Shown here one piece after another: positions 44,058-54,025 of a stretch of 64,000 bases of DNA (the first letter of the stretch is position 1; each line of letters begins with the position of its first letter). This stretch comes from an uncultured Bacteroidales bacterium (lineage in GTDB: Bacteria; Bacteroidota; Bacteroidia; Bacteroidales; UBA3824). Under the pieces are notes generated by a model. The model saw only the letters and a program-made list of their open reading frames with translations. It ran no database searches and was not told the DNA's origin. The position numbers and the translations under genes are program-made. Location: contig CALFIU010000044.1 of NCBI GenBank assembly GCA_937877455.1, positions 15,166 to 79,165 of the forward strand. Direction: 5' to 3'.

Positions 44058-45164
44058 TTAAAATTCGACGTATTTTTCTAATTTTTTTAGTTGCCATTGG
44101 TCAAAAAGCCCTATTTTTTCTATGGTTTCTATGTTTGATATTTTGCCATTTTGGTTTTTATAATCAATTATGCTTTGTGCTTGTTTTGCGGTTATGTAGG
44201 GATGTTGTTCAAGTTCTTGTTGTGTTGCATCATTTATTTTTATTTTTTTTAGTATTTCGCCACTACATATATATAAGGTGTTTTTTATTTCTTTTGATAG
44301 ATTTATGCCAATATCTCTTAGCTGGGATATTGAGTAAAATGCTCCGAGTATTTGGCGTGCTTTTACAATTTCATTTGCTTCTGTGGGTTTTATGCCAATT
44401 GCTTCTAAATCTTTGTTTGTTAGTTGGTTGAGATTGTATAAATTTTTACCATTTGCGAGTTTTTTGAGGTCTATTTTTATGTATGTTTCTATGTCTGGAA
44501 ATCTATTTCTAAATAAGAAATAGTTTTTTACGTCGTTGATACAATAAAATTTTCTTCCTTTTTGGGTTCTATCGTTTATGAAAGTTGATATTTGTTTTTG
44601 TGTAAAATTCATTTGCAATAATTGTTGCTCTGTTACAAAGTTTGGGTCAAATGTTTGGTATTCAGGTGTTTTTATTTTTTTGTTGTTGTATGTTATTTCT
44701 TTTTCTGATTTTAGGGTTATGTATGGCGATAGTATTTGATATTGTTTGGTTCTTATGCCGTAAATTTTTCTAAAATCTTCTTTTGTAGTGAATTTGCCGC
44801 CGTTTTTTCGATAGTTGTCTATTGTTGTAATCTGTTTTTCGGTTAGTCCGAGTTTCTTTAATTGTGTTGTGGTTACGGTGTTTGGGTCAAAATTGAAAAG
44901 TTTAATGGTGTCGTATATTGAGATTATTTTTTTATCAAGTCGTGATAATGCAATTTCTTCTTGTTCTTGTTCGTTGGTTTGTTCTTCGAGCCATGAAATT
45001 TTGTTTTTTATTGATGTGTCGGCTAATATTGCTTTTTTAGATTGTTGAGTGGTTATTTGGTTGTATATTATTGTGGTTATAAGTGTTACGGCGGCGATTA
45101 TTGTTAATATAATAATGTGTTTTCTGTCTGTGGCTGTTAGTTTTATATAGTTGGATAATCGCAT
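44058..45164 (-). CDS. ComEA-like helix-hairpin-helix membrane protein
   Basis: The 368-residue protein (start Met 45164; an extension to 45191 would overlap the upstream gene) has one N-terminal TM (IIILTIIAAVTLITTIIY) and four HhH repeats, each with the N-T/L-x(n)-G/L-I pattern: FNFDPNTVTTTQLKKLGL, FDPNFVTEQQLLQM, LNQLTNKDLEAIGI and INDATQQELEQH. HhH proteins of this type bind double-stranded DNA; in competent bacteria ComEA takes up DNA. The multi-HhH form is common in Bacteroidota and its role is not established. Confidence 0.87.
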   Translation of the reverse strand: MRLSNYIKLTATDRKHIIILTIIAAVTLITTIIYNQITTQQSKKAILADTSIKNKISWLEEQTNEQEQEEIALSRLDKKIISIYDTIKLFNFDPNTVTTTQLKKLGLTEKQITTIDNYRKNGGKFTTKEDFRKIYGIRTKQYQILSPYITLKSEKEITYNNKKIKTPEYQTFDPNFVTEQQLLQMNFTQKQISTFINDRTQKGRKFYCINDVKNYFLFRNRFPDIETYIKIDLKKLANGKNLYNLNQLTNKDLEAIGIKPTEANEIVKARQILGAFYSISQLRDIGINLSKEIKNTLYICSGEILKKIKINDATQQELEQHPYITAKQAQSIIDYKNQNGKISNIETIEKIGLFDQWQLKKLEKYVEF

Positions 45165-45175
45165 TTTTGTTTTTT

Positions 45176-48100
45176 TTATAGTTCTATACACAATACGTGA
45201 ACATCGTCCACTTGCTCGTTATCGCCTTTCCATTCGTAGAATGTACTTAGTAATACTTCTTTTTGGTCGTTGAGCGATAGTTTACAATTTTTGAGTAACA
45301 TACGTTCAAAGTTTGTAGTAAAGAATTTTTTACATTTTGGTCCACCGAATTGGTCGCAGTAACCGTCGGATGATAGATATATAATGTCGCCAGAGTTTAT
45401 TTTCAATTCTATTTCAGAGAATGGTACATGGTCGCGTGCGTGTATGCCGATTGGCATTTTGTCGGGTTTGAATGAGAAAAGATACGCATCATTATTTTCG
45501 CCTATTGTTATGCGGCTACCGCTTTTGTCTGCGGTTTCGAGGGTTTGAGGGTCTGGAGTTCCAAATCTAAGAAGATATGCAAACGAGTATGCTCCAGCGT
45601 AGTTAATGGTGTTATTTTGTGTGTTGTGTATTATTAAACTTATGTCCATTCCGTCTTGAGCTTCGTTGTTTTTGCCACGTTGGTGGAGTAGTTTTATTAT
45701 TTTAATCCTCAATTTGTTTAGCATTTCTGATGCACTAAAATTGTTGGATGTTTCTATAACGTTTTGTAGAGTTACTGTGCCGATCATACTCATTAATGCT
45801 CCTGGTATTCCGTGTCCAGTGCAATCGGCTACAGCTATTATTGTATAGCCGTTTTTGTGTGCAATCCAATGGAAGTCGCCACTGACAATGTTTTTGGGCA
45901 GATTGATTATAAAGTATGATTTTAATACTTCGTTTAAGAACAATGGCAATGGTAGTAGTGCTTGTTGGATTCGGCTGGCGTATTCTATGCTATCGGTTAT
46001 TTCTTTGTTTTGTTCGGCTATTTTTTGTTCAGCAATTTTTATTTGTGTTACATCGCTACATACAGCTATAAGGCTTTGTATGTTTCCATCGCTGTCAACA
46101 ACAGGGGAGAGGTTGGTTTGCATCCACATTTCATGACCGTCTTTTGTACAGCTTTTGTAGGAATATGTTTGCGATTTTTTTTCTTTTTTTACGGTTTCAA
46201 ATACTTTTGGAAAATCGACATAGTCGCTTGCATATAGTAGGTTATGTTTTTTTAGTTTTAGATATTCGTCTATTGTGTAGCCAGAGTGGCGTTCAAATGC
46301 TTCGTTAATCCATTGTATTTCTCCTTTGGAATTGGCTATAAATACTGAATTGTCTGTTTGTTGAGCAACTATTGATAGTTTTTCGAGTTCTTTGTTGTTG
46401 CTTTCTAATATTTCTGATTGTCTTGTTAGTTCTTCGTTTTTTTCTAATATAGTATTTTTCTGGGTGCGTAGTTCGTCGGCGTATGTGGATAGGAGAGTGG
46501 CTTTACGTTCTATGTCTTGTTTTTGTTTAATTATCTCTGTTTCAGCTTTTTTCTGTTGACTTATGTCGGTGAGTACAGCTATTATTTTTATATTGCCATT
46601 TATTTCTTTGTATGGCGAGAGTGTGGTTTGAAACCAAATATTTTTTTGCCATAGTAATTCAAAGTTTACTGTTTTATTTTCGTCGAGACATTGTTTTAGT
46701 GATGAAAGTACTTCTTCTCCGAAAATATTTTTTACTGGTTGGCGTTCAAAATCTGATTTTTTTTTGTCGTTGTTGTTTGGCCATAGGTGTTTTATCAGTG
46801 ATGAGTTAACCCACTCTGTTACATAAAAATTATTGATAATTATTATTCCGTTGTCGGTATTGTTGGCTATAAATGAAAGTCGTGATAATTCGATGTTTTT
46901 ATCTTCAAGTTCGAGAGATCTTTCTTGAATTTCGTGTTTTTGATCTTGTAGTTTTTTGTTGTTTTTTTTCTGTTTAATGTATTGTCTAATTGCAATTATT
47001 GATATAAAAAATATTATTATGATTATAATTATGCTAAGTAGCATTGTGGTATTTTTGGCTTTTATTTCACTTTCTTTTTCTATTCTGTAAACTTCATTTT
47101 TTTTGCGTTCTTGCTCAAAGGTATGCTCCATTTGCATTTTGGTTATATTCTTAAGGTTGTTGTTGTTGTTTAAGCTGTCTTGAACAATTTGTGCTATTTC
47201 ACAATATTTAAACGCATTGGCATAATCCTTTTTTTGTTTGAAAATAAGAGATAGTATTCTTGCCGAACTTTGTTTTTGTCTTAAATCTTTTCCTTGTCGT
47301 GCGTTGTCGTAGGCTTTTTGGACAAAATATTCGGCACTATCTAATTTATTTTTGTTTAAATAATATTTTCCAAGAGTTATGTATGAGTCTGTTAATTCTT
47401 TTTCGTTACCAATTTTTTGTCTTAATTTTAGACTTATTATGTAGTTAATATGAGCTTCATCTTTGTTTCCGCGTATTTCAATAGTTTTGCCAATTCCGTT
47501 GTAGGCGCGCGCTATCCAAAAGTTATTGTTAAAAGGTATAAGTTTTTCTAAAGCTTGTTTGTAATATAAATTAGCCATTGGAATATCGTTTTTCATTTCG
47601 CTGATTGTTCCAAGTCCAACGCTTGTTATACCCATGTTTTCAAAATCTTCAAGTTCAAAGTATATGTTGTGGGTTTCTATCATATATTTTTCAGCTTCAT
47701 CAGTTTCATTTATAAGGGTATAGAGTTTGGCGATATCGTAGTATATATCGGCTAATAACTTTTTATCATTATTTTTTTTGGCACAATTTTCGGCTTTAAA
47801 ACAATTTTGCATCGCTAAGTAAGGAACTTGTTGTTCCACATATACCATACCCAACATTGAATAAAGCCTTGCTGCGGCCTGCATATTGTTAATTTTGTTG
47901 AAATAGTCAATATTTTGGGTTATTATTTTTTCTGCATCTGATAATTTGCTGTGTATAATGTTACTTTCAGCGGTTATGGCTATGCTCATAAAACTTGCAT
48001 CGCTGTCTTTGTAAATTTTTGCTAATGAGTCTATTGCAAATTGGCATCGCATTTTGCCAGATTCGTTATTAAGTTTGTCATATACGTTGTAAAGTCTGCA

Positions 48101-48337
48101 ATATGAGCCAACAGCTGACTTATAATTTTTTTCTTGTTGGATTTTTTTTTCTATTTCCGACAATGTTTTTATGGCAGAAACGGTGTCGGAAATGTAGTTA
48201 AGAAGTTTGTTGGTTATGTCTTTTTCATGAGGATTGCGGTATTGGTCAAATATGTAATAGTGTTGCGAACGTGCCGTTTGGGACGTTATAAGCATTGTAA
48301 ATAATGCGATGGTAAATATTTTAAACCAAGTACGCAA
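45176..48337 (-). CDS. TPR-PAS-SpoIIE sensor phosphatase
   Basis: The 1053-residue protein has an N-terminal signal, a periplasmic helical TPR array (~35-400), one TM (~430-450), a coiled coil, two PAS domains (~485-600 and ~655-785, the first around NNTDNGIIIINNFYVTEWV) and a SpoIIE/PP2C-type domain (~830-1053). Catalytic motifs are intact: VSGDFHWIAHKNG, VADCTGHGIPGALMS, YLSSDGYCDQFGG and VDDVHVL. It probably dephosphorylates a partner-switching protein. It is the third SpoIIE gene in the window and is followed 11 nt later by the HhH gene. Confidence 0.9.
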   Translation of the reverse strand: MRTWFKIFTIALFTMLITSQTARSQHYYIFDQYRNPHEKDITNKLLNYISDTVSAIKTLSEIEKKIQQEKNYKSAVGSYCRLYNVYDKLNNESGKMRCQFAIDSLAKIYKDSDASFMSIAITAESNIIHSKLSDAEKIITQNIDYFNKINNMQAAARLYSMLGMVYVEQQVPYLAMQNCFKAENCAKKNNDKKLLADIYYDIAKLYTLINETDEAEKYMIETHNIYFELEDFENMGITSVGLGTISEMKNDIPMANLYYKQALEKLIPFNNNFWIARAYNGIGKTIEIRGNKDEAHINYIISLKLRQKIGNEKELTDSYITLGKYYLNKNKLDSAEYFVQKAYDNARQGKDLRQKQSSARILSLIFKQKKDYANAFKYCEIAQIVQDSLNNNNNLKNITKMQMEHTFEQERKKNEVYRIEKESEIKAKNTTMLLSIIIIIIIFFISIIAIRQYIKQKKNNKKLQDQKHEIQERSLELEDKNIELSRLSFIANNTDNGIIIINNFYVTEWVNSSLIKHLWPNNNDKKKSDFERQPVKNIFGEEVLSSLKQCLDENKTVNFELLWQKNIWFQTTLSPYKEINGNIKIIAVLTDISQQKKAETEIIKQKQDIERKATLLSTYADELRTQKNTILEKNEELTRQSEILESNNKELEKLSIVAQQTDNSVFIANSKGEIQWINEAFERHSGYTIDEYLKLKKHNLLYASDYVDFPKVFETVKKEKKSQTYSYKSCTKDGHEMWMQTNLSPVVDSDGNIQSLIAVCSDVTQIKIAEQKIAEQNKEITDSIEYASRIQQALLPLPLFLNEVLKSYFIINLPKNIVSGDFHWIAHKNGYTIIAVADCTGHGIPGALMSMIGTVTLQNVIETSNNFSASEMLNKLRIKIIKLLHQRGKNNEAQDGMDISLIIHNTQNNTINYAGAYSFAYLLRFGTPDPQTLETADKSGSRITIGENNDAYLFSFKPDKMPIGIHARDHVPFSEIELKINSGDIIYLSSDGYCDQFGGPKCKKFFTTNFERMLLKNCKLSLNDQKEVLLSTFYEWKGDNEQVDDVHVLCIEL

Positions 48338-48505
48338 ATTAATTTTATTTTTGGTTGATAGTGCAAATATCGGGCAAAAAACTTTTTTATGTAATTATGT
48401 TGTATAATTTTTTTTATTGTTTTTTGACTTTTCAGTTGCGAATATAGTAAACTTCTAATAAAAAACAACAAAAAATCTAAAATTAAAAAAAAATTGATTC
48501 TTTAA

Positions 48506-48534
48506 TTGAAAATAAAACAAAAACATTACCTTTG
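48506..48534 (+). promoter_or_regulatory. ptb promoter
   Basis: TTG (48506-48508), 18 nt, TACCTTTG (48527-48534). The start is predicted near 48540, 27 nt before the ATG. Confidence 0.6.
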
Positions 48535-48566
48535 GCAAAAATAATATTCACCAACAGCGAATCAAA

Positions 48567-49481
48567 ATGATTAAAAAACTGGAAGAAATTTTGTTGATGG
48601 CGCAACAAAAACAGAAAAGGAAGTTGTCGGTGGCTTGTCCTTATGATGTGCATACATTGCAAGCCGTTGATAACGCCCGCAGACGGGGAATGATAACCGC
48701 CGTATTGTGCGGTGATGCCGCTAAAATAGGTTTTGCCGCTCAAGTTGCTGATGTTGAGATTGGTAACTTTGAAATTTGTGATTTTAAAGATGATGATGAA
48801 GCCCTATCTAAGGCTGTTGGTTTGGTGGCTGATGGCGAAGCTGATTTTCTTATGAAAGGACTTATTAGTTCTGAAAAATATCTAAAAGCTGTTTTACGGC
48901 GAAATAGTGGACTTATTGCTGGTTCTACGGCAATAACACATGTGGCTGTGATGGAAAATCCTAATTATCATAAACTTATAATTTTTGGAGATTCTGCCAT
49001 TTTGCCACAACCAGATTTGAAACAAAAGCTTATAATACTCAATGCACTTTCGGCTATGGCTCACATTTTAGGAAATCCATTGCCCAAAGTGGCTGTTTTG
49101 GCGGCGACAGAGCTTATTTCTAATGCAATAATTGCTGGTCCTGATGCCGCCGTAATTTCAAAAATGAGCGATCGTCATCAACTTGGACAATGTATGGCAG
49201 AAGGACCTCTTAGTCTTGATTTGGCAATTAATTCCCAAGCGGCACAAATAAAAGGTGTAACAAACGAAGTTGTAGGTGATGCCGATTGCCTAATTTTTCC
49301 AGATATTGAGGCTGGTAATTCTTTTTATAAAACCAACACAAAACTTGCAGGTGCACAGGTTGCGGGATGTTTGGCTGGCACAAAAGCACCAGTGGTGCTT
49401 ACTTCGAGGGGCGATTCGGCACAATCAAAACTTTATTCTATAGCACTTGCTATGGTGGCTGGTACAGTGGTAGATAATTAA
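48567..49481 (+). CDS. ptb: phosphate butyryltransferase-like acyltransferase
   Basis: The 304-residue protein belongs to the PTA/PTB family but is of the Ptb subgroup: VACPYDVHTLQAVDNARRRG, ADFLMKGLISSEKYL, ITHVAVMENPNYHKL, GPLSLDLAINSQAA and DADCLIFPDIEAGNS. It interconverts acyl-CoA (butyryl or branched-chain) and acyl phosphate. The partner butyrate kinase gene is not adjacent; the next gene is a HerA-like ATPase, which is unusual. Confidence 0.9.
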   Translation: MIKKLEEILLMAQQKQKRKLSVACPYDVHTLQAVDNARRRGMITAVLCGDAAKIGFAAQVADVEIGNFEICDFKDDDEALSKAVGLVADGEADFLMKGLISSEKYLKAVLRRNSGLIAGSTAITHVAVMENPNYHKLIIFGDSAILPQPDLKQKLIILNALSAMAHILGNPLPKVAVLAATELISNAIIAGPDAAVISKMSDRHQLGQCMAEGPLSLDLAINSQAAQIKGVTNEVVGDADCLIFPDIEAGNSFYKTNTKLAGAQVAGCLAGTKAPVVLTSRGDSAQSKLYSIALAMVAGTVVDN

Positions 49482-49520
49482 AAAAAATTGGAGAATAACA
49501 AAACGCAAAATATCACAAAT

Positions 49521-51038
49521 ATGTTTACAAAAGACCGAGGGCTATATATAGCCCATAGTTCAAAAGGCGCAATTAGCATAATTGGCAAAATGGCCAATCG
49601 ACATGGTTTGGTTGCTGGTGCTACGGGAACAGGTAAAACTGTAACGTTGCAAGTATTGGCAGAAACATTCTGTCAGGCAGGTGTGCCGTGTTTTATGGCT
49701 GATATGAAAGGAGACCTAAGCGGCATAAGTCAACAAGGTAAGATGTCGGGATTTATAGAAAAACGCCTTGACGAGTTTGAAATAGAAAATCCTGAGTTTC
49801 AAGCTTGTCCAGTAAGGTTTTATGATGTTTATGGCGAGCAAGGACATCCTATAAGGTGTACAATTTCGCAAATGGGTCCAGATATGCTTGCGCGTTTGCT
49901 CGAACTTAATGAAACTCAAACTGGAATACTTAATATTGTATTTCGTATAGCCGATGATAATAAACTTAAATTGTTGGACCTTAAGGATTTAAGAGCAATG
50001 CTCGAGTATGTTGCAAAAAATTCTTCTAAGTTTACAACTCAATACGGCAATATAACATCTCAAAGTGTTGGAGCAATACAACGTGCTCTTTTGGCATTAG
50101 AAAACCAAGGAGCCAACAAGTTTTTTGGTGAGCCAGCATTTAATATTCAAGATTTGTTGGCAACAGAAGGCGGAAAGGGCGTTATGAGTGTGCTTGCGGC
50201 AGACAAATTAATGTTGCAACCAAAACTTTATTCAACGTTTATGTTATGGCTAATGAGTGAGTTATATTCTTATATGCCAGAAATTGGCGACATGGATTTG
50301 CCAAAACTTGTATTCTTTTTCGACGAAGCTCACATGCTTTTTGATGGTACATCAAAGGCTATGGTTGAAAAGATAGAGCAGGTGATAAGGTTGATACGAA
50401 GCAAAGGCGTTGGTATCTACTTTATTTCGCAAAGCCCATCAGATATTCCTGATGCTATTCTTGGTCAACTTGGTAATCGTGTTCAACATGCGTTGCGTGC
50501 CTATACGCCTAAGGATAAGAAAAATGTAAAAGCAGCAGCTCAAAGTTTTAGACCAAATCCAGAATTTAGTACCGAAGATGCTATTCAAAACCTTGAAACA
50601 GGAGAGGCATTGGTATCTTTTCTTGACGAAAAAGGCGCGCCTACGGTGGTGGAACGTGCAAAAATACTATTTCCGTTGAGCCAAATTGGTGCAATTTCTA
50701 ACGAACAACGTAGCGAATTGATAAAAAAATCACCTATTTTTGGGGTGTACGACCAGATGGTTGATAACGAAAGTGCTTTTGAAATATTGTTAGAGCAATC
50801 GCAAAAAGAACAAGCAGAAAAAGAAGAAGCCGAAAAAGCTAAACAAAAGGCTAAAGAAGAAAAAGAAAAAGCAAAGGAAGAAAAAAAATCAAAAAGCAGT
50901 AAGCAATCAACATTTGACAAAACCATGAATACTGTTGCAAAAACTGCTACTCGTGAAATAATTAAAAACGTTACAAAGAAAGATAGTTTTTTGCGTAATG
51001 TTTTGGGTGGTCTTGTTAATTCTTTTTTCAAGAAATAG
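49521..51038 (+). CDS. HerA/DUF853-type ATPase
   Basis: The 505-residue protein (ATG 49521; TTG at 49488 is an alternative start 6 nt after ptb) is a VirB4/HerA-like P-loop ATPase of the DUF853 group: HGLVAGATGTGKTVTLQVLA (Walker A), CFMADMKGDLSG, KLVFFFDEAHMLFDG (Walker B) and YFISQSPSDIPDAILGQLGN. A long Lys/Glu-rich coiled region (~430-475) precedes a short hydrophobic end. The family is thought to be a DNA or protein pump; its cell role is unknown. Confidence 0.88.
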   Translation: MFTKDRGLYIAHSSKGAISIIGKMANRHGLVAGATGTGKTVTLQVLAETFCQAGVPCFMADMKGDLSGISQQGKMSGFIEKRLDEFEIENPEFQACPVRFYDVYGEQGHPIRCTISQMGPDMLARLLELNETQTGILNIVFRIADDNKLKLLDLKDLRAMLEYVAKNSSKFTTQYGNITSQSVGAIQRALLALENQGANKFFGEPAFNIQDLLATEGGKGVMSVLAADKLMLQPKLYSTFMLWLMSELYSYMPEIGDMDLPKLVFFFDEAHMLFDGTSKAMVEKIEQVIRLIRSKGVGIYFISQSPSDIPDAILGQLGNRVQHALRAYTPKDKKNVKAAAQSFRPNPEFSTEDAIQNLETGEALVSFLDEKGAPTVVERAKILFPLSQIGAISNEQRSELIKKSPIFGVYDQMVDNESAFEILLEQSQKEQAEKEEAEKAKQKAKEEKEKAKEEKKSKSSKQSTFDKTMNTVAKTATREIIKNVTKKDSFLRNVLGGLVNSFFKK

Positions 51039-51059
51039 TAGATAAGAAAAATTTAGTAC

Positions 51060-51102
51060 AAAAAAAAACGGTTGTTGATTTTATCAGCAACCGTTTTTTT
51101 AT
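51060..51102. terminator. bidirectional terminator between convergent genes
   Basis: AACGGTTGTTGAT and ATCAGCAACCGTT form a stem of about 13 bp with one G-T pair, flanked by A8 on one side and T7 on the other. Confidence 0.85.
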
Positions 51103-51115
51103 TTGTTGATTAACA

Positions 51116-51742
51116 CTATTTGTAATTGTTAAGTTTTTCTTTCAATTGGTCGAGAACAGTTTTTTGATTTTGACGTTCAGCGTCAAGTTTTTTTGTTTCG
51201 TTCTTAATGTTTTCGAGCTCTTTTTCAGCTTTGGCTTGAGCATCAGCTTGTTTTTTGTAAGTTTTTTCAGCAGTAGCCAAAACTTTTTCTTGAGCAGCTA
51301 TTTGGTTTTTCAATGCAACAGCATCAATGTCTTTTGCAAGGCTTTCCAAGAATGCTTTTGTACGATTTGCTGTTTCAGCATCGTTAGCTGAAGTAACAAA
51401 ATTGTCGTAACCTTTTGATACAAAGGCTGTTACTGTACTTGTTTTATCTGTGCCATCAACTTTTATATAAAGGTCGCATTGTTGAGCGCAAACGGTTGGG
51501 TAGTTGATAGCTTCAAATTTTGTAACACCTTTGCTAACGCCCTTTCCTTTGAGTTTGTCTTTTGATGCGCGGTTGGCTACGGCAAGGTTTACGTCTTTAA
51601 CATTGTTGTTGTAAGTGATAGTAAATCCAGTTTTTAATGTACCAGCTTTGTCGAAAGCTACTTGTGCTTCATTTGCAGTTTGTGCAGTAGCTAATGTGCT
51701 GATACCCAATGCGCAAACAAGCGCAAAAACTAATTTTTTCAT
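51116..51742 (-). CDS. exported coiled-coil protein of unknown function
   Basis: The 208-residue protein has a signal peptide (FALVCALGISTLATAQ), a central beta-rich domain of ~110 residues and a charged C-terminal coiled coil (~140-205, rich in Lys, Glu, Ala and Gln). I do not recognise the family; similar small exported proteins are common in Bacteroidota. It probably sits in the periplasm. Confidence 0.8.
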   Translation of the reverse strand: MKKLVFALVCALGISTLATAQTANEAQVAFDKAGTLKTGFTITYNNNVKDVNLAVANRASKDKLKGKGVSKGVTKFEAINYPTVCAQQCDLYIKVDGTDKTSTVTAFVSKGYDNFVTSANDAETANRTKAFLESLAKDIDAVALKNQIAAQEKVLATAEKTYKKQADAQAKAEKELENIKNETKKLDAERQNQKTVLDQLKEKLNNYK

Positions 51743-51794
51743 TTTTTTTTAATTATTTTGTTATTAATTTTAATTTTCGTACATTTTGTTGTTG

Positions 51795-51824
51795 CAAAAG
51801 TAGAAAACAGAAATTTTAACCCAA
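51795..51824 (-). promoter_or_regulatory. promoter of the exported coiled-coil protein
   Basis: On the minus strand TTG (51822-51824), 19 nt, TACTTTTG (51795-51802). Confidence 0.6.
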
Positions 51825-51971
51825 AAAAAATATTATAAAAAATACTAACTTGCATTTTTCTTAATGTTTTGTTATAAAAAAAATAATAGTGATTTTTTTT
51901 ATAAGAAGACTTTTGGGATTAAATTTGTACGTAGTTTATTATTTTTATATATAATAAAAATATGAAATTTT

Positions 51972-52604
51972 ATGAATTTAATTGTTTTTTTTCAAGGGTG
52001 GGGATTAACACCAAAACATATTGAAAATATTGATAGTAAAGATTTTGATGTGTTTTGTTATTATGAACATCAAAATCTAATGTTTAAGGAAGTATCGCAG
52101 ATTGATTTTTTAAAATATGATAAAAAAATATTAATTGCTTTTTCTCTTGGTGTTTATGCGGCATCGCTTTTGTCAGATAGTGTATTTAATAGTTTTGATT
52201 TAAAAATTGCTATTAACGGAACAGAAAAACCTGTTGATAATAAATTTGGAATAGCTGAAAATATTTTTAAAGCTACGCTTAATAATTTGAGTGTTAGTAG
52301 TTTAGAAAAATTTAATTTTCGTATGTGTGCGTCTAAACAATGTTATGAAAGTTTTAAACAGATAGAAAATAGTCGTAGTTTTTCGTCTATCAGCGACGAA
52401 TTAAGTTTTTTTTATCGCCTTACATGTCGTAAAGATAGTTATAAACCCAAAAATTGGACAAAAGCCATTGTTTCTTCTAATGATTTGATTTTCAGTGCTA
52501 TTAATCAAAAAAACTATTGGCAGCAACAAAATGTTGAAATCAACGAAATTGATGCTCCACACTATTTTTTCTCAAAAATTGATTCTTGGAAAAATCTGTT
52601 TTAG
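51972..52604 (+). CDS. BioG-like pimeloyl-ACP methyl ester esterase (DUF452)
   Basis: The 210-residue alpha/beta hydrolase matches the BioG/DUF452 pattern: IVFFQGWGLTPKHI, nucleophile elbow AFSLGVYAASLL, INGTEKPVD, and a terminal His in DAPHYFF. BioG releases pimeloyl-ACP from its methyl ester in biotin synthesis. No other bio genes are in the window, so biotin function is an inference from family. A TAAATTTG -7 box (51920-51927) lies 45 nt upstream. Confidence 0.8.
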   Translation: MNLIVFFQGWGLTPKHIENIDSKDFDVFCYYEHQNLMFKEVSQIDFLKYDKKILIAFSLGVYAASLLSDSVFNSFDLKIAINGTEKPVDNKFGIAENIFKATLNNLSVSSLEKFNFRMCASKQCYESFKQIENSRSFSSISDELSFFYRLTCRKDSYKPKNWTKAIVSSNDLIFSAINQKNYWQQQNVEINEIDAPHYFFSKIDSWKNLF

Positions 52605-52632
52605 TTTTTGTATTATAGAATTATTGTTTACA

Positions 52633-52674
52633 AAAAAAACTACGGAAAAACACATTTTATTTCCGTAGTTTTTT
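52633..52674. terminator. bidirectional terminator bioG-like / folC
   Basis: AAAAAACTACGGAAA and TTTCCGTAGTTTTTT form a perfect 15-bp stem between two convergent genes, with A and T tracts on both sides. Confidence 0.85.
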
Positions 52675-52675
52675 G

Positions 52676-53971
52676 TTATAATGCTTCTGCTACTACAAAA
52701 TTGCTGCCACCGATAAATATAAAATCATCTTGCGTGGCATCTGATTTGGCTGTTTCGAGGGCTAATTTTACCGATGAAAATGCCCGTCCTTTTAGACCGT
52801 AATTTTCTGCTTGTGCTTTTAGCTCGTCAGCAGGTAGGGCGCGTCTAATGGCTGCATTACAAAAATAATATTCGGCATTTTTGGGAAGAATTTTTAGCAT
52901 TGAGGTTATGTCTTTGTCGCTAACAAATCCTATTACCATGCGTAAAATGTTGAATTTCTGTTTGTTAATTTGCTCTATTGTTAAACTTAAACCTGCAAAA
53001 TTATGACCTGTATCGCATACAGTTAGCGGATTTTGGCTTACCACTTGCCAACGCCCGAAAAATCCTGTGTTTTGGTTTACGTTTTCAAACCCGTCGTAAA
53101 TATTTTTTTGCGAAATATTAAACCCATTTGTTTGGAGTTGCTCTATTGCTGCAAGTGCTGTTATTACGTTTTTTTGTTGATAAATGCCTATTTGTCCGCA
53201 TTTTAGCCCAGCATAGCGCAACATTCCACCGCAAAAAACATTGAATATCTGTTTGCCATCGTCAGAAATAATGCCTTGTGATGTACTTAATTTGTTGGAT
53301 GCCAATATTATTGGGGCTTCCATTTCTTCTGCTTTTTTTAAAAATACGCTGTTGGTTTTAGTATCGCTCTCACCAACAACAACGGGAACTCCATGTTTTA
53401 TTATTCCTGCTTTTTCGGCGGCTATTTCTTTTACGGTATTTCCAAGAAACTGCACATGGTCGAGAGCAATGTTGGTTATTACCGAAACTTCGGGTTTTAT
53501 AATGTTGGTGCTGTCAAGTCGTCCGCCCATACCAACTTCGATAACTCCTACATCAATTTTCTGATTTTTAAAATATTCAAAACACATTGCCACAGTGAGT
53601 TCAAAAAACGATGGTTTCATTGGCATAAATATTTCGGAATATTTATTAACAAAATCTGTTACAAATTGTTCTTCAATTTTTTTACCATTTATGCGGATTC
53701 GTTCTTTAAAATCGAGAATGTGTGGCGACGTGTAGAGTCCTGTTTTGTAGCCTGCTTCTTGTAACACCGAGGCTATAAAATTTGAAACAGACCCTTTACC
53801 GTTTGTTCCTGCAATGTGGACGTTTTTGAAATTGCGGTGGGGATGACCAAAATATTTATCTAATGCCTCTGTTGTTTCCAAGGTGTTTTTGTATGCAGTG
53901 CCGCCAACACGTTGAAACATTGGAAGTTGGTTAAATAGAAATTCTTCCGCTTCTTTGTAATTTAAATTCAC
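52676..53971 (-). CDS. folC: folylpolyglutamate synthase / dihydrofolate synthase
   Basis: FolC adds glutamate to folates (and to dihydropteroate in bifunctional forms). Motifs are HIAGTNGKGSVSNFIASVL (P-loop), YTSPHILDFKERIRING, DVGVIEVGMGGRLDSTNI and VCDTGHNFAGLSLTI. The frame extends to 54007 without an ATG. A GTG at 53971 gives the typical N-terminus before NYKEAEEFLFNQLPMFQRVG; TTG at 54007 is the alternative. From the GTG the product is 431 residues. Confidence 0.93.
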   Translation of the reverse strand: MNLNYKEAEEFLFNQLPMFQRVGGTAYKNTLETTEALDKYFGHPHRNFKNVHIAGTNGKGSVSNFIASVLQEAGYKTGLYTSPHILDFKERIRINGKKIEEQFVTDFVNKYSEIFMPMKPSFFELTVAMCFEYFKNQKIDVGVIEVGMGGRLDSTNIIKPEVSVITNIALDHVQFLGNTVKEIAAEKAGIIKHGVPVVVGESDTKTNSVFLKKAEEMEAPIILASNKLSTSQGIISDDGKQIFNVFCGGMLRYAGLKCGQIGIYQQKNVITALAAIEQLQTNGFNISQKNIYDGFENVNQNTGFFGRWQVVSQNPLTVCDTGHNFAGLSLTIEQINKQKFNILRMVIGFVSDKDITSMLKILPKNAEYYFCNAAIRRALPADELKAQAENYGLKGRAFSSVKLALETAKSDATQDDFIFIGGSNFVVAEAL

Positions 53972-54025
53972 TTTTTTACGTAATGGTTTTTTAAATAATT
54001 TGGCCAATGCATAATTTAAAATTGT

